NCBI GenBank assembly: GCA_017554235.1
Contig: JAFZIV010000032.1
Span: forward strand, 1-62,293
Origin: Selenomonadaceae bacterium
GTDB taxonomy: Bacteria; Bacillota; Negativicutes; Selenomonadales; Selenomonadaceae
DNA: 62,293 nt
Direction of reading: 5' to 3'
Of this stretch, positions 7,383-15,715 are shown one piece after another. Below the pieces are notes generated by a model that worked only from the letters and a program-made list of their open reading frames with translations, did no database searches and was not told the origin of the DNA. Every line of letters begins with the position of its first letter. The stretch's first letter is position 1. Both the position numbers and the translations under genes were made by a program.

Positions 7383-8177
7383 ATGGAATCGAACATTCAC
7401 GCCAGCGCAGTTATTTCACCAAGTGCGAAAATCGGAAACAATGTGACGATAGGTCCTTACACTGTAATTGGCGACGAAGTAGTTATCGGCGACGGTTCGA
7501 TTATCGGACCTAATGCGGTTATTGCCCGGTGGACGACTTTAGGTAAAGATTGCAGAGTTTTTCAATTTGCGTCGGTGGGAGAAATTCCGCAGGACTTGAA
7601 ATTTAAAGGCGAAAGGAGTTACACATTTATTGGCGACAGGACGGTAATTCGTGAAGGTGCGACAATTCATCGGGCGACAGGTGAAGGAAACGAAACGCGT
7701 ATAGGCACTGATTGTTTGCTTATGGCGTATATTCATGTTGCGCATAATTGTGTTTTGGGTAATAACGTCATTATGTCGAATTTGGCGAGTTGTGCGGGAC
7801 ACGCGACGGTTGAAGACCGCGTAGTTTTAGGCGGAATGGCAGGCGTTCATCAATTCGTAAAGATTGGGCGCAATGCTATGGTCGGCGGTATGAGCAAACT
7901 GGTTCAAGACGTTGTGCCATACACGATTGTTGACGGTCACCCCGCAAAAGTTGTCGGGCTTAATAACGTTGGAATTTCCCGCGCAGGTATTCCGCTTGAA
8001 TCGCGCCGTATGATTAAGAAGGCTTATAAAATTTTGTATCGCTCCGGATTGAGTTTGGCGGAAGCTATTGCCGTTATTGAACAGGAAGTTGATTCGTGTG
8101 AAGAGGTTGAACACTTCCTTAGATTTTTGCGTAATGCGGAACGCGGAATTTGCCGTGAACGCCGCGAAATTGAATAA
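7383..8177 (+). CDS. lpxA: UDP-N-acetylglucosamine acyltransferase
   Basis: It transfers a 3-hydroxyacyl chain from ACP to UDP-GlcNAc, the first reaction of lipid A synthesis. The 264 residues start with many hexapeptide repeats (IGxxVTIGPY, VVIGDGSIIG) forming a left-handed beta-helix. Catalytic His121 lies in YIHVAHNC. The LpxA-specific FQFASVGEIPQDLKF and HQFVKIGR segments are present, and a helical C-terminal domain follows. AGGAGA precedes the ATG. The expected next gene lpxB is absent here. purB follows instead. Confidence 0.97.
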   Translation: MESNIHASAVISPSAKIGNNVTIGPYTVIGDEVVIGDGSIIGPNAVIARWTTLGKDCRVFQFASVGEIPQDLKFKGERSYTFIGDRTVIREGATIHRATGEGNETRIGTDCLLMAYIHVAHNCVLGNNVIMSNLASCAGHATVEDRVVLGGMAGVHQFVKIGRNAMVGGMSKLVQDVVPYTIVDGHPAKVVGLNNVGISRAGIPLESRRMIKKAYKILYRSGLSLAEAIAVIEQEVDSCEEVEHFLRFLRNAERGICRERREIE

Positions 8178-8210
8178 ATTTAAAAATTTGAAAGGGAAAA
8201 TTTTTGAAAA

Positions 8211-9503
8211 ATGATTGAACGTTATACACTTCCTGAAATGGGAAAAATTTGGTCGATTGAAAATGAATGGCGTACAATTTTAAGCGTTGAACTTGCCGCT
8301 TGCGATGCTATGGCAGAACTTGGAGAAATTCCGCTTGACGCCGCCAAAAATATTCGCGCTAAGGCAAATTTTACCGTTGAGCGCATTAAAGAAATTGAGA
8401 AAGTCACTGACCACGACATTATTGCGTTTCTTACGAATGTTGCCGAATACGTCGGCGACGATTCAAAATATATTCACAAGGGCTTGACTTCCAGCGACGT
8501 TAAGGACACGGCAATTTGTTTGATGATGAAGCAAGCCGCCGAAATTATTTTGGACGACTTAAAAAATTTCCGCGCAGTTTTACGCCGCCGCGCAGTTGAA
8601 TTTAAACATACGCCTTGCATTGGACGCACTCACGGAATACACGCCGAGCCGATGACTTTCGGTCTTAAGCTTGCACTTTGGAGCGCGGAAATTGAACGTG
8701 ATATTGAACGTGTCGAACACGCCAAAAAAATTGTCAGTGTCGGTAAACTTAGCGGCGCAGTCGGAACTTATTCAAATATCAATCCTAAAATTGAAGAGCT
8801 TGTCTGCCAAAAGTTGGGACTTGAACCCACCAAACTTGCAACGCAGGTTATTCAACGCGACAGGCACGCAGAATTTGTGACTACGCTGGCGATTGTTGCA
8901 AGTACACTTGAAAAAATTGCTACTGAAATTCGCAACCTTCAACGCACAGATATTCGCGAGGCAGAGGAATATTTTCAGCCCGGTCAAAAAGGCTCTTCCG
9001 CAATGCCGCATAAGCGTAACCCGATTAATTGTGAACGTGTTGCCGGTATGGCGCGGCTCGTTCGCGGAAATGCAATCGCCGCTATGGAGGACATTACCCT
9101 TTGGCATGAGCGCGATATTTCCCACAGTTCAGTTGAGCGCGTGATTTTGCCTGACTCGACAATTAACGTTGATTATTGCACGCAGAAATTGACGAAGATT
9201 GTTGACAAGCTTTTAGTTTATCCTGAAGCAATGTTGCACAATATGAATCGCACGGGCGGCTTGATTTTCAGTCAACGCATTATGTTGGCGATTGTCAGCA
9301 AAGGTGTTTTGCGCGAAGATGCTTATAAATGGGTACAACGCAACGCGATGAAACGTTGGCTTGAAGGCGAAGATTTTAAAACTAACATTGAAAATGACGC
9401 AGATATTAGAAAATATTTAAGCGAGGAAGAAATTGAAGATTGTTTTGACTACAAATTTTTCCTGCGCCATGTCGATATGATTTTTGAACGCTTTGAACTT
9501 TAA
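8211..9503 (+). CDS. purB: Adenylosuccinate lyase
   Basis: It cleaves SAICAR and adenylosuccinate, releasing fumarate, in purine synthesis. The 430 residues match the usual Firmicute PurB length. Visible motifs are GLTSSDVKDT near 91-100, the catalytic His in GRTHGIHAEP (about 138-147), and the superfamily signature GSSAMPHKRNP at 261-271 with the catalytic serine loop. It lies 33 bp after lpxA in the same direction. Other purine genes are not in the window. Confidence 0.96.
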   Translation: MIERYTLPEMGKIWSIENEWRTILSVELAACDAMAELGEIPLDAAKNIRAKANFTVERIKEIEKVTDHDIIAFLTNVAEYVGDDSKYIHKGLTSSDVKDTAICLMMKQAAEIILDDLKNFRAVLRRRAVEFKHTPCIGRTHGIHAEPMTFGLKLALWSAEIERDIERVEHAKKIVSVGKLSGAVGTYSNINPKIEELVCQKLGLEPTKLATQVIQRDRHAEFVTTLAIVASTLEKIATEIRNLQRTDIREAEEYFQPGQKGSSAMPHKRNPINCERVAGMARLVRGNAIAAMEDITLWHERDISHSSVERVILPDSTINVDYCTQKLTKIVDKLLVYPEAMLHNMNRTGGLIFSQRIMLAIVSKGVLREDAYKWVQRNAMKRWLEGEDFKTNIENDADIRKYLSEEEIEDCFDYKFFLRHVDMIFERFEL

Positions 9504-9541
9504 TTTTTAATGATAAAAAAATTTTTAAGGGGGAAATTTTT

Positions 9542-10309
9542 ATGGCGAACATTAAGCAAGAATCTTTCGGAAAACTTTCCGACGGTCGCGAAGCAAAAAT
9601 TTTTACTCTGCGCAACAATAAAGGTAACGAATTAAAAGTTACCGATTATGGCGCAAGAATTGTTTCGATTCGTTTTCGTGACAAGTCTTTCAAAAATAAG
9701 TTTGTCTTGAAAACTTATCCCGATGTCAGCGGTTACGAAAAAGACGCTACGGCAGGAATTGTTTTTGTTGACGAAGGCGAAGATTTCAGCAAGATTATTT
9801 GGAACGCGCAGACGATTATTGAAGGCGTGAAATTTACGGCAGAGATTGACGATAAGCACGCAGAAATTATTTACAGCATTTCCAACGATAACGAAGTTAG
9901 CATTACTTACGAGGCGACGGGCGCGGAAGATATTTCAACTCAACTTGTATTCAGCGCGGACGAATTGCCTACTTCTGAAATTAATCCCTATGCGGAAGGC
10001 GCAACTAATGGATTAATTTCCGGCAAAAATATTTATGACATTATCGACAAACCTGCCGAAGTTTTAATGGAAGTCGGAATGTTCGGCTATGATCCCGGTT
10101 GTCCGATTGATTATCTTGAAGCCGGACTCAAAAACGCGGCTGATATTTTTTCCGCTCCTTCAAGCATTGACGTTAAGATTTACGCCACGCAGAATAAGTT
10201 GCACGTTGAAGAAGTTGACGGCGGCTTTGCGATTAGGACTAGTAGCACGAAGTCTGAAGACGGCAAAATTAAATCTCAAACCGTTTACGTTTTCAAAAAT
10301 CGTAAGTAA
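9542..10309 (+). CDS. Aldose 1-epimerase-like (galactose mutarotase fold) protein, probably not catalytic
   Basis: The first 70 residues match the GalM N-terminus (FGKLSDGREAKIFTLRNNKGNELKV-type start, TDYGARIVSIRF, then a YPDVSGYEKD segment). The whole protein is 255 residues, while GalM is about 340. The usual histidine motif around NHTYFNL and the C-terminal glutamate region are not recognisable. It may bind a sugar or modified saccharide without mutarotase activity, or be a diverged enzyme. AAGGGGG precedes the ATG, 38 bp after purB. Function is unassigned. Confidence 0.7.
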   Translation: MANIKQESFGKLSDGREAKIFTLRNNKGNELKVTDYGARIVSIRFRDKSFKNKFVLKTYPDVSGYEKDATAGIVFVDEGEDFSKIIWNAQTIIEGVKFTAEIDDKHAEIIYSISNDNEVSITYEATGAEDISTQLVFSADELPTSEINPYAEGATNGLISGKNIYDIIDKPAEVLMEVGMFGYDPGCPIDYLEAGLKNAADIFSAPSSIDVKIYATQNKLHVEEVDGGFAIRTSSTKSEDGKIKSQTVYVFKNRK

Positions 10310-10363
10310 TTTAAAGTTTGTTTGTAAATTTCAAGTTGGTATAAATTTTTATTTGTTTAAATC

Positions 10364-10466
10364 TACTTTTCTCTTTGGAGCAAAGAGAAAAGTAACAAAA
10401 GAGAAACAGTCCGCAATCTTCGCATCACGCTCAGAGTGCGGACGGGGCGCACGTCCTTGTGCGCCT
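10364..10466 (+). repeat. Modular hairpin repeat, copy 2 (GC-rich type)
   Basis: The same three-hairpin structure as copy 1: a 14-bp stem at 10364-10377 and 10381-10394 with loop GAG, then GTCCGCA...TGCGGAC, then GGCGCAC-GTCCTT-GTGCGCC ending near 10465. It sits between convergent genes. Confidence 0.9.
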
Positions 10467-10508
10467 CTTATTTTCCAATTCTAAATAATTCTTCGATAAA
10501 TAAAAAAA

Positions 10509-10539
10509 GTCGTCGAACTTAATTGTTCGGCGATTTTTT
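10509..10539. terminator. Terminator between GalM-like gene and tcdA
   Basis: Stem TCGTCGAAC (10510-10518) with GTTCGGCGA (10525-10533), loop TTAATT, A-run before and T-run after. It can serve both convergent genes; on the minus strand it overlaps the tcdA stop region. Confidence 0.8.
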
Positions 10540-11221
10540 AATTGCACAAATCTTTTACAACTTCGGCGGCGATAATCAATCCCGCTACTGACGGCACAAA
10601 AGCGATTGAACCGATAACGCCTTCAACTGCGCGGGGAACTTCATCAGAGTAAACTACTTTCAAACTTTCTACGCCAAGTTCCCGCAACTTTTTCCGCATA
10701 ACTTTTGCAACGGGATCAACGGAAGTTTTATAAATGTCAGTAACTTTAAATTTTGTCGGGTCAAGCTTATTACCTGCGCCCATACTGCTGATTAACGGAA
10801 TTTTACGGCGTTGACATTCGACGACAAGATTTATTTTCGCGGTTATCGTATCAATCGCGTCAACTACATAATCATAGTTACAAATAAAAAACTCACCTGC
10901 ATTTTCATTCGGCAGATAAAATTTCTGTATAACTTCAACATTCGCGGCGGGATTAATATCCAAAATTCTTTCACGCATAATTTCAACTTTTGACTTGCCA
11001 ATAGTCGAGTTAAGCGCGTGAATTTGGCGGTTAATATTCGTCACATCAACGTTATCTTTGTCAATCAAAATTAAATGTCCGACGCCCGACCGCGCCAACG
11101 CCTCAACAGTAAATGAACCTACTCCGCCTGTTCCGAAAATTGCCACCGTCGAAGTTTGTAACTTTAAAAATTTTCCTTCACCGATAATCCGCCGTGTCCT
11201 ATCAAAAATTTTATTAATCAT
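10538..11221 (-). CDS. tcdA: tRNA threonylcarbamoyladenosine dehydratase (TcdA/CsdL, E1-like)
   Basis: A ThiF/MoeB-type adenylating enzyme that cyclises t6A37 in tRNA to ct6A. The 227 residues contain the nucleotide loop GTGGVGSF at 30-37, LIDKDNVDVTNINRQ, the CDYVVDAIDTITAK-type segment and SSMGAGNKLDPTKF, which is characteristic of the TcdA branch rather than ThiF or MoeB. It starts one base after the stop of the transglutaminase-like gene, so translation is probably coupled. The site before the ATG (AAGG) is weak. Confidence 0.88.
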   Translation of the reverse strand: MINKIFDRTRRIIGEGKFLKLQTSTVAIFGTGGVGSFTVEALARSGVGHLILIDKDNVDVTNINRQIHALNSTIGKSKVEIMRERILDINPAANVEVIQKFYLPNENAGEFFICNYDYVVDAIDTITAKINLVVECQRRKIPLISSMGAGNKLDPTKFKVTDIYKTSVDPVAKVMRKKLRELGVESLKVVYSDEVPRAVEGVIGSIAFVPSVAGLIIAAEVVKDLCN

Positions 11222-11222
11222 A

Positions 11223-12350
11223 TCAAGCCTTAGTAGCGTCTACCATGTAGAACATATAATTTCCTAGCCACTTAATATACATATTTACATGACCTCTCCA
11301 ACCGTATTGCGGCAAGAGATCTTTAAGCAGATGATTGAGCGAATAATTTATTTGGGCATAAGTCGCATTATAAGGCGCACATACATAAGAATATTTCCAA
11401 CCACGTTTAGCAATATTGTAAGCTATATGTCGAAGGGCATCTTCCGCGCTGTTTGTGTGTGCACCAAACCAACCGCCGTTTGTAGTTTCATATTCTTGCG
11501 TGTAGAAAAAATATCTTCCGTCAGGATATTTTTGCAAATTCGACGGCACGTAATCAACAAACCATCTGTGATCTGCGCCTGCAATATCGGTAGGTATGTT
11601 AAAATAAATAAAGCCTACATAATTTGTTCCGGCAACATTAAATGAATCGTCATCAAAGGTCACGTCTACAAAATAACTTCTGTCACCAAAAGTAATCGTA
11701 TTCCAAACATGCGCTTCATTATTGCCGTAACCGCTGACTTTATCGACATTAAATCCGCACATTGTGCCAAGCATATAAAACGCATCAGAATAACCTTGAC
11801 AATTTGCGCGTCCGTCAAGAAGTACGCCGAATGCTGTCGTAAATCTAGAATTTTGTTTCATATTACTTTCGGTATAATATTTTGTCCGTGAAGTTATCGC
11901 GTTATGAAGATAAAGTTCTAATCTAAGCTGAGTTGGTGAATTACGTTTTGCCTCATTGACAATTTTAACTGCCTCGTTGTAAAGGCGTATTTCCTCCGAA
12001 TTGAGGAAAGAGGTATTGTTGTGTCGATAAGCATATGCCACGCGCTCGCCGGGATAATTCGTTATCTCGTAAAGCATTTTAGTATTTTGCCCATCACTGC
12101 CGTAATTGGTAGATTTCAACCAATGAAAAACTCCAACCAAAAGAATATCATTAAAATTAGGTACAAAGCCATTTGTAAGAACAACGGGAACAGTCGTATT
12201 TAAATTATATTTGCAACGGGTAAGATAATGCACAAGGGATTTCAGATTGTTGAAACGAGGAGCTGAATTCCAATTAATATTCTGCGCGGCGACGACATTT
12301 GAAACAGCCAATATCAAGACAACCAACAGAGATGAAAAAATTTTTTTCAT
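11223..12350 (-). CDS. Secreted transglutaminase-like protein
   Basis: The N-terminus is a clear signal peptide (KKIFSSLLVVLILAVSNVVAA-Q). The mature part holds a transglutaminase/protease-like fold: Cys184 in RANCQGYSDA, His214 in NEAHVWN and Asp229 in YFVDVTFDD form the expected triad. Such domains act as proteases, peptide cyclases or crosslinkers, often on the envelope; the substrate here is unknown. The C-terminal 120 residues match nothing I know. A good AAGGAGG lies about 45 bases upstream of the ATG with an inverted GCGGC/GCCGC pair between them, and nothing site-like lies next to the ATG. It sits between an ftsZ-like gene and tcdA. Confidence 0.8.
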   Translation of the reverse strand: MKKIFSSLLVVLILAVSNVVAAQNINWNSAPRFNNLKSLVHYLTRCKYNLNTTVPVVLTNGFVPNFNDILLVGVFHWLKSTNYGSDGQNTKMLYEITNYPGERVAYAYRHNNTSFLNSEEIRLYNEAVKIVNEAKRNSPTQLRLELYLHNAITSRTKYYTESNMKQNSRFTTAFGVLLDGRANCQGYSDAFYMLGTMCGFNVDKVSGYGNNEAHVWNTITFGDRSYFVDVTFDDDSFNVAGTNYVGFIYFNIPTDIAGADHRWFVDYVPSNLQKYPDGRYFFYTQEYETTNGGWFGAHTNSAEDALRHIAYNIAKRGWKYSYVCAPYNATYAQINYSLNHLLKDLLPQYGWRGHVNMYIKWLGNYMFYMVDATKA

Positions 12351-12422
12351 AAAATCTGCGCGGCGAATAATCTTTAATGAAAAAGCCGCCTTGCCCTCCT
12401 TGAAATTATTGTAGCTATAGAA

Positions 12423-13592
12423 TTACTTGTCCTTGTTATCTTGAGAACCGAAAAATTGAAACGCAGAAATAATATTATTTTTTTCGCCGCCGCGATTCGG
12501 GAACTTCGGCATCTCCAAATTAAAGCCGCGTGAGATTGTAGCCGTTGACTTCGGAACTTCAATTCTTGGCGACTTCATAGCTAAACTATCAATAAAATTC
12601 GTTGCAATAATCGTAGCTTGAATTGTTCCGTTTAAAGAATTATCATTGACAACACCCAAAATTATATTCACGTCATCAGGCGTCATATTGAAAATAAATC
12701 CTGCCGCTTCGTTCACGTCATAAAGACTTAAATTTTCATCGCCTGTAATATTCAAAATAATTCCGCGTGCGCCTTCAAGAGACCTTTCATTAAGCGGACT
12801 TTCAATAGCCTGTTGAACAGCCTTAACTGCGCTGACATTACTCCTACCAATTCCTAAAAGCGCGTCACTGGACTCACTTTGTTGGAAAATAGTCGTAACG
12901 TCCGCGAAGTCAACGTTTACAATACCCGTCGTCAAAATTAATTCGACAATACAACGTATCGCTTGAATAAGCACCGAATCAGCCGCACGAAAAGCATTTT
13001 CTATAGTCAACGCACGATTTTCAGGCAATTTCATCAAATTATCATTTTTCACGACAATCAGCGCGTCCATATACGATTGCATTTTGATGATACCTTCAGT
13101 AGCTTTTCTTTGCTTAAGTTTTCCCTCAAAACTAAAAGGTACAGTCACAACGCCGACGGTTAAAAGTCCGAGTTCTTTAGCGATTTTTGCAACGATTGGA
13201 GCCGCGCCGGTTCCTGTACCGCCGCCCATTCCCGCTGTTATGAAAATCATATCCGAACCCGACATCATATTTTTTAAACGATCTGAATCAAGTTTAGCCG
13301 CCTGTTCGCCCAAAGCAACTTTGCCGCCGGTACCGCGTCCGTTGGTTAGTGCGCCGCCAATTTGTATACCTTTAATATTTCCGTCCGAAAGGCTTAAAAC
13401 ATTTGAGTCCGTATTTATGGCAATGAGATCTGTTTCAGCAAAATGATTACTGGACAAACGCTTTAAAACATTATTACCTGCGCCGCCTATGCCGAAAACT
13501 TTTATCCTTACGATTGCACGACGAATATGCGCGTTATCATTCGCGTTTATATCCTCCACACTCATACGCAGATTACTGATATTTTGATCCAT
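12423..13592 (-). CDS. Divergent FtsZ-family protein
   Basis: A tubulin/FtsZ GTPase of 389 residues. Evidence is FGIGGAGNN at 33-41, the GTP loop GGGTGTG at 123-129, and the T7 synergy loop NVDFAD at 226-231, so nucleotide hydrolysis on assembly is plausible. Unlike standard FtsZ, the GAGANPE loop is replaced by GRGTGGK, a ten-residue or longer polar leader precedes the core, and the C-terminal FtsA/SepF-binding motif (PxFLRR type) is missing. The protein ends AFQFFGSQDNKDK. The gene is outside any dcw cluster and has its own promoter. It may be a second FtsZ or the only one; this cannot be settled here. Confidence 0.85.
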   Translation of the reverse strand: MDQNISNLRMSVEDINANDNAHIRRAIVRIKVFGIGGAGNNVLKRLSSNHFAETDLIAINTDSNVLSLSDGNIKGIQIGGALTNGRGTGGKVALGEQAAKLDSDRLKNMMSGSDMIFITAGMGGGTGTGAAPIVAKIAKELGLLTVGVVTVPFSFEGKLKQRKATEGIIKMQSYMDALIVVKNDNLMKLPENRALTIENAFRAADSVLIQAIRCIVELILTTGIVNVDFADVTTIFQQSESSDALLGIGRSNVSAVKAVQQAIESPLNERSLEGARGIILNITGDENLSLYDVNEAAGFIFNMTPDDVNIILGVVNDNSLNGTIQATIIATNFIDSLAMKSPRIEVPKSTATISRGFNLEMPKFPNRGGEKNNIISAFQFFGSQDNKDK

Positions 13593-13626
13593 TTGCTGTC
13601 CTGCCTTCCGTCCTTTCGTTAAAATT

Positions 13627-13655
13627 ATTATAATTGATTAAAGAATTTAACGCAA
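13627..13655 (-). promoter_or_regulatory. Promoter for ftsZ-like operon
   Basis: Minus strand TTGCGT (13655-13650), 17-bp spacer, perfect TATAAT (13632-13627), 35 bp before the start. It suggests that the ftsZ-like, transglutaminase-like and tcdA genes are transcribed separately from der-plsY. Confidence 0.7.
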
Positions 13656-13670
13656 TAAATTTTTTAAAGG

Positions 13671-14249
13671 CTATTTAAAGCGATTCTCCTTGCCGTGTAT
13701 CAATCGAATAATATTTTCTCTGTGCCGAATAATTATGAAAAGTGCCGCTGCCGCTCCGAAAATTACAAAGGCAATAGGTTCATCGAAGGTAAACGCTAAA
13801 ATCGGTGTAAGTGCCGCTACGATTATCGACGCTAAGGAAACGTATCTTGACACTAAAAATATTATCAGCCACGTTGCAAATACTATCGCCGTAACTTGCG
13901 GCATCATTACCGAGATTACGCCTAATCCCGTTGCTACTCCTTTGCCTCCGCGCAGTTTTAAAAATATGCTGAAAGTGTGACCAAGTATAGCCAAAAGTCC
14001 CGCGCCGACCATAACCCATTCATCGCCCACAAAAGTTTTTGCAAGTCCGACACTCAACGCGCCTTTCAAAAAATCCAGCAGGAAAATTAAAATTCCCGCC
14101 TTCGCTCCAATTACGCGCCAAGCATTTGTTGCGCCAATATTTTTACTTCCAAATTGCCGTAAATCTTTATGCCATATCAGTTTACCAAAAATTAATCCGT
14201 TCGGTATTGAACCTAAAAGATAACTGAAAATTAAAATGCCAGCCGTCAT
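13671..14249 (-). CDS. plsY: Acyl-phosphate:glycerol-3-phosphate acyltransferase
   Basis: An integral membrane enzyme that makes lysophosphatidic acid from acyl-phosphate and glycerol-3-phosphate. The 192 residues have several hydrophobic helices and the PlsY motifs GSIPNGLIFGK, GSKNIGATNA at 34-43, and LRGGKGVATG near 98-107. GAGGAGG precedes the ATG. Its start overlaps the stop of der by four bases (ATGA), a coupled pair. Confidence 0.95.
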   Translation of the reverse strand: MTAGILIFSYLLGSIPNGLIFGKLIWHKDLRQFGSKNIGATNAWRVIGAKAGILIFLLDFLKGALSVGLAKTFVGDEWVMVGAGLLAILGHTFSIFLKLRGGKGVATGLGVISVMMPQVTAIVFATWLIIFLVSRYVSLASIIVAALTPILAFTFDEPIAFVIFGAAAALFIIIRHRENIIRLIHGKENRFK

Positions 14250-15574
14250 AAGTCGTCCTCCTCATTGCGTTTACGAATCACAAATTTTAATGGCGTACCT
14301 TCAAAGCCGTAACTTTCACGCAGTCGATTTTCAATAAATCTCAAGTACGAAAAATGTACCAGCTCAGGATTATTCACGAAGAGGACAAAACGCGGCGGAC
14401 AAATATCAGCTTGTGTCACAAACATAATTTTTAACTGCTTGCCTTTTTTCGTAGGCGGCGGGTTGACGGCGACGGCATCGCGAATCAATTCATTTAACGC
14501 GCTTGTTTGAATACGCATTGATTGTTGTTCAGCGACAAATTTTACAAGTTCTGTCACTCTGTCGACACGTTGCCCCGTCAAGGCACTTGCATAAAGCACC
14601 GGCGCATATTGCAAAAATCCCAACTCTGCGCGGAGTTCATCAGTAAATCTGTTAGTGGAGCGGTCATGTTTATTTGGAAAAATATCCCACTTGTTGACGA
14701 CGATAACGCAACCTTTTCCTGAATCATGCGCGTAACCGGCAATTTTTTTATCCTGCTCGGTAATGCCGACTGGAGCTTCAATCAACATCAAAACAACATC
14801 TGCGCGGTCAATGGCGCGAAGGGAACGCATAACGCTATATCTTTCAATCGGCGCATCAATTTTAGACTTGCGACGCATTCCGGCAGTATCAATCAGCGTA
14901 AATTTCATTCCGTCTTTGAAAAAATGCGTGTCAATAGCATCGCGCGTCGTGCCGGGAATATCGCTGACTATAACCCTTTCTTCACCTAAAAGCGCGTTGA
15001 CAAGTGAACTTTTTCCGACGTTAGGGCGACCTATAACCGCAATTCTAATTTCGTCGTCTTCGTGAATATCTTTATCAATTTTTGGAAAATGTTCCGTCAC
15101 AGCGTCAAGCAAGTCACCAAGATTTAACGCGTTGCTTGCGGAAATTCCTATCGGCGTTCCCAATCCTAAGTTATAAAATTCGTAAGTGTTCACGTCAAGC
15201 TGAATGCTGTCAACTTTATTAACGGCAACAATTACCGGCTTATTTGTTCCGCGCAGAATTTTAGCAATTTCTTCGTCAGATGAAGTTATCCCCGCGCGTC
15301 CGTCAACCACAAAAACAATTACGTCCGCTTCGTCCATCGCAATATCAGCTTGTGCGCGTATATCCGTCAAAATTTTATCTTTCGACAAAATTTCAATGCC
15401 GCCCGTATCAATCAGCGTAAATTCGTGATCAAGCCATACAGCGTCCATATAAATTCTATCTCGTGTAACTCCCGGCATATCGTCAACTATCGACAATCTT
15501 TTTTTTCCAATCTGATTAAACAGCGTCGACTTGCCGACATTCGGTCGCCCAACTATCGCAACAATAGGTTTCAA
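14246..15574 (-). CDS. der: Ribosome biogenesis GTPase Der (EngA)
   Basis: A double-GTPase needed for 50S subunit maturation. The 442 residues hold two G domains, each with GRPNVGKS (first at 9-16, second near 179), DTGG and DTAG switch motifs, two NKxD-type motifs (VNKVD, VNKWD), and a KH-like C-terminal domain. TTG at 15574 follows AGGAGA at normal spacing. The TTG six codons upstream overlaps the site. plsY follows with a 4-base overlap. Confidence 0.96.
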   Translation of the reverse strand: MKPIVAIVGRPNVGKSTLFNQIGKKRLSIVDDMPGVTRDRIYMDAVWLDHEFTLIDTGGIEILSKDKILTDIRAQADIAMDEADVIVFVVDGRAGITSSDEEIAKILRGTNKPVIVAVNKVDSIQLDVNTYEFYNLGLGTPIGISASNALNLGDLLDAVTEHFPKIDKDIHEDDEIRIAVIGRPNVGKSSLVNALLGEERVIVSDIPGTTRDAIDTHFFKDGMKFTLIDTAGMRRKSKIDAPIERYSVMRSLRAIDRADVVLMLIEAPVGITEQDKKIAGYAHDSGKGCVIVVNKWDIFPNKHDRSTNRFTDELRAELGFLQYAPVLYASALTGQRVDRVTELVKFVAEQQSMRIQTSALNELIRDAVAVNPPPTKKGKQLKIMFVTQADICPPRFVLFVNNPELVHFSYLRFIENRLRESYGFEGTPLKFVIRKRNEEDDL

Positions 15575-15604
15575 TTTAAATTCTCCTATCAAAATTTTTT
15601 ACGT

Positions 15605-15634
15605 ATTATAATTGCTTTAATCTAAATTGGTCAA
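15605..15634 (-). promoter_or_regulatory. Promoter for der-plsY
   Basis: Minus strand TTGACC (15634-15629), 18-bp spacer, TATAAT (15610-15605), about 30 bp before the der start. Confidence 0.65.
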
Positions 15635-15668
15635 CAAAAATAGTTTTTGTAAAAGGTCATTTAGAGCG

Positions 15669-15691
15669 AAAAAAAAATAGCCCGAAGGCTA
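15669..15691 (-). terminator. Terminator after U32 gene
   Basis: On the minus strand TAGCC-TTCG-GGCTA (15691-15678) is followed by a run of nine T. It lies 24 bp past the U32 stop. Confidence 0.8.
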
Positions 15692-15715
15692 CAGAAAGTT
15701 TTTTGCTGATGATTT

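Noticed and set aside
10089-10484. 131-codon plus-strand frame ending in repeat copy 2
   Set aside because: It overlaps the GalM-like gene in another frame and finishes inside the repeat.
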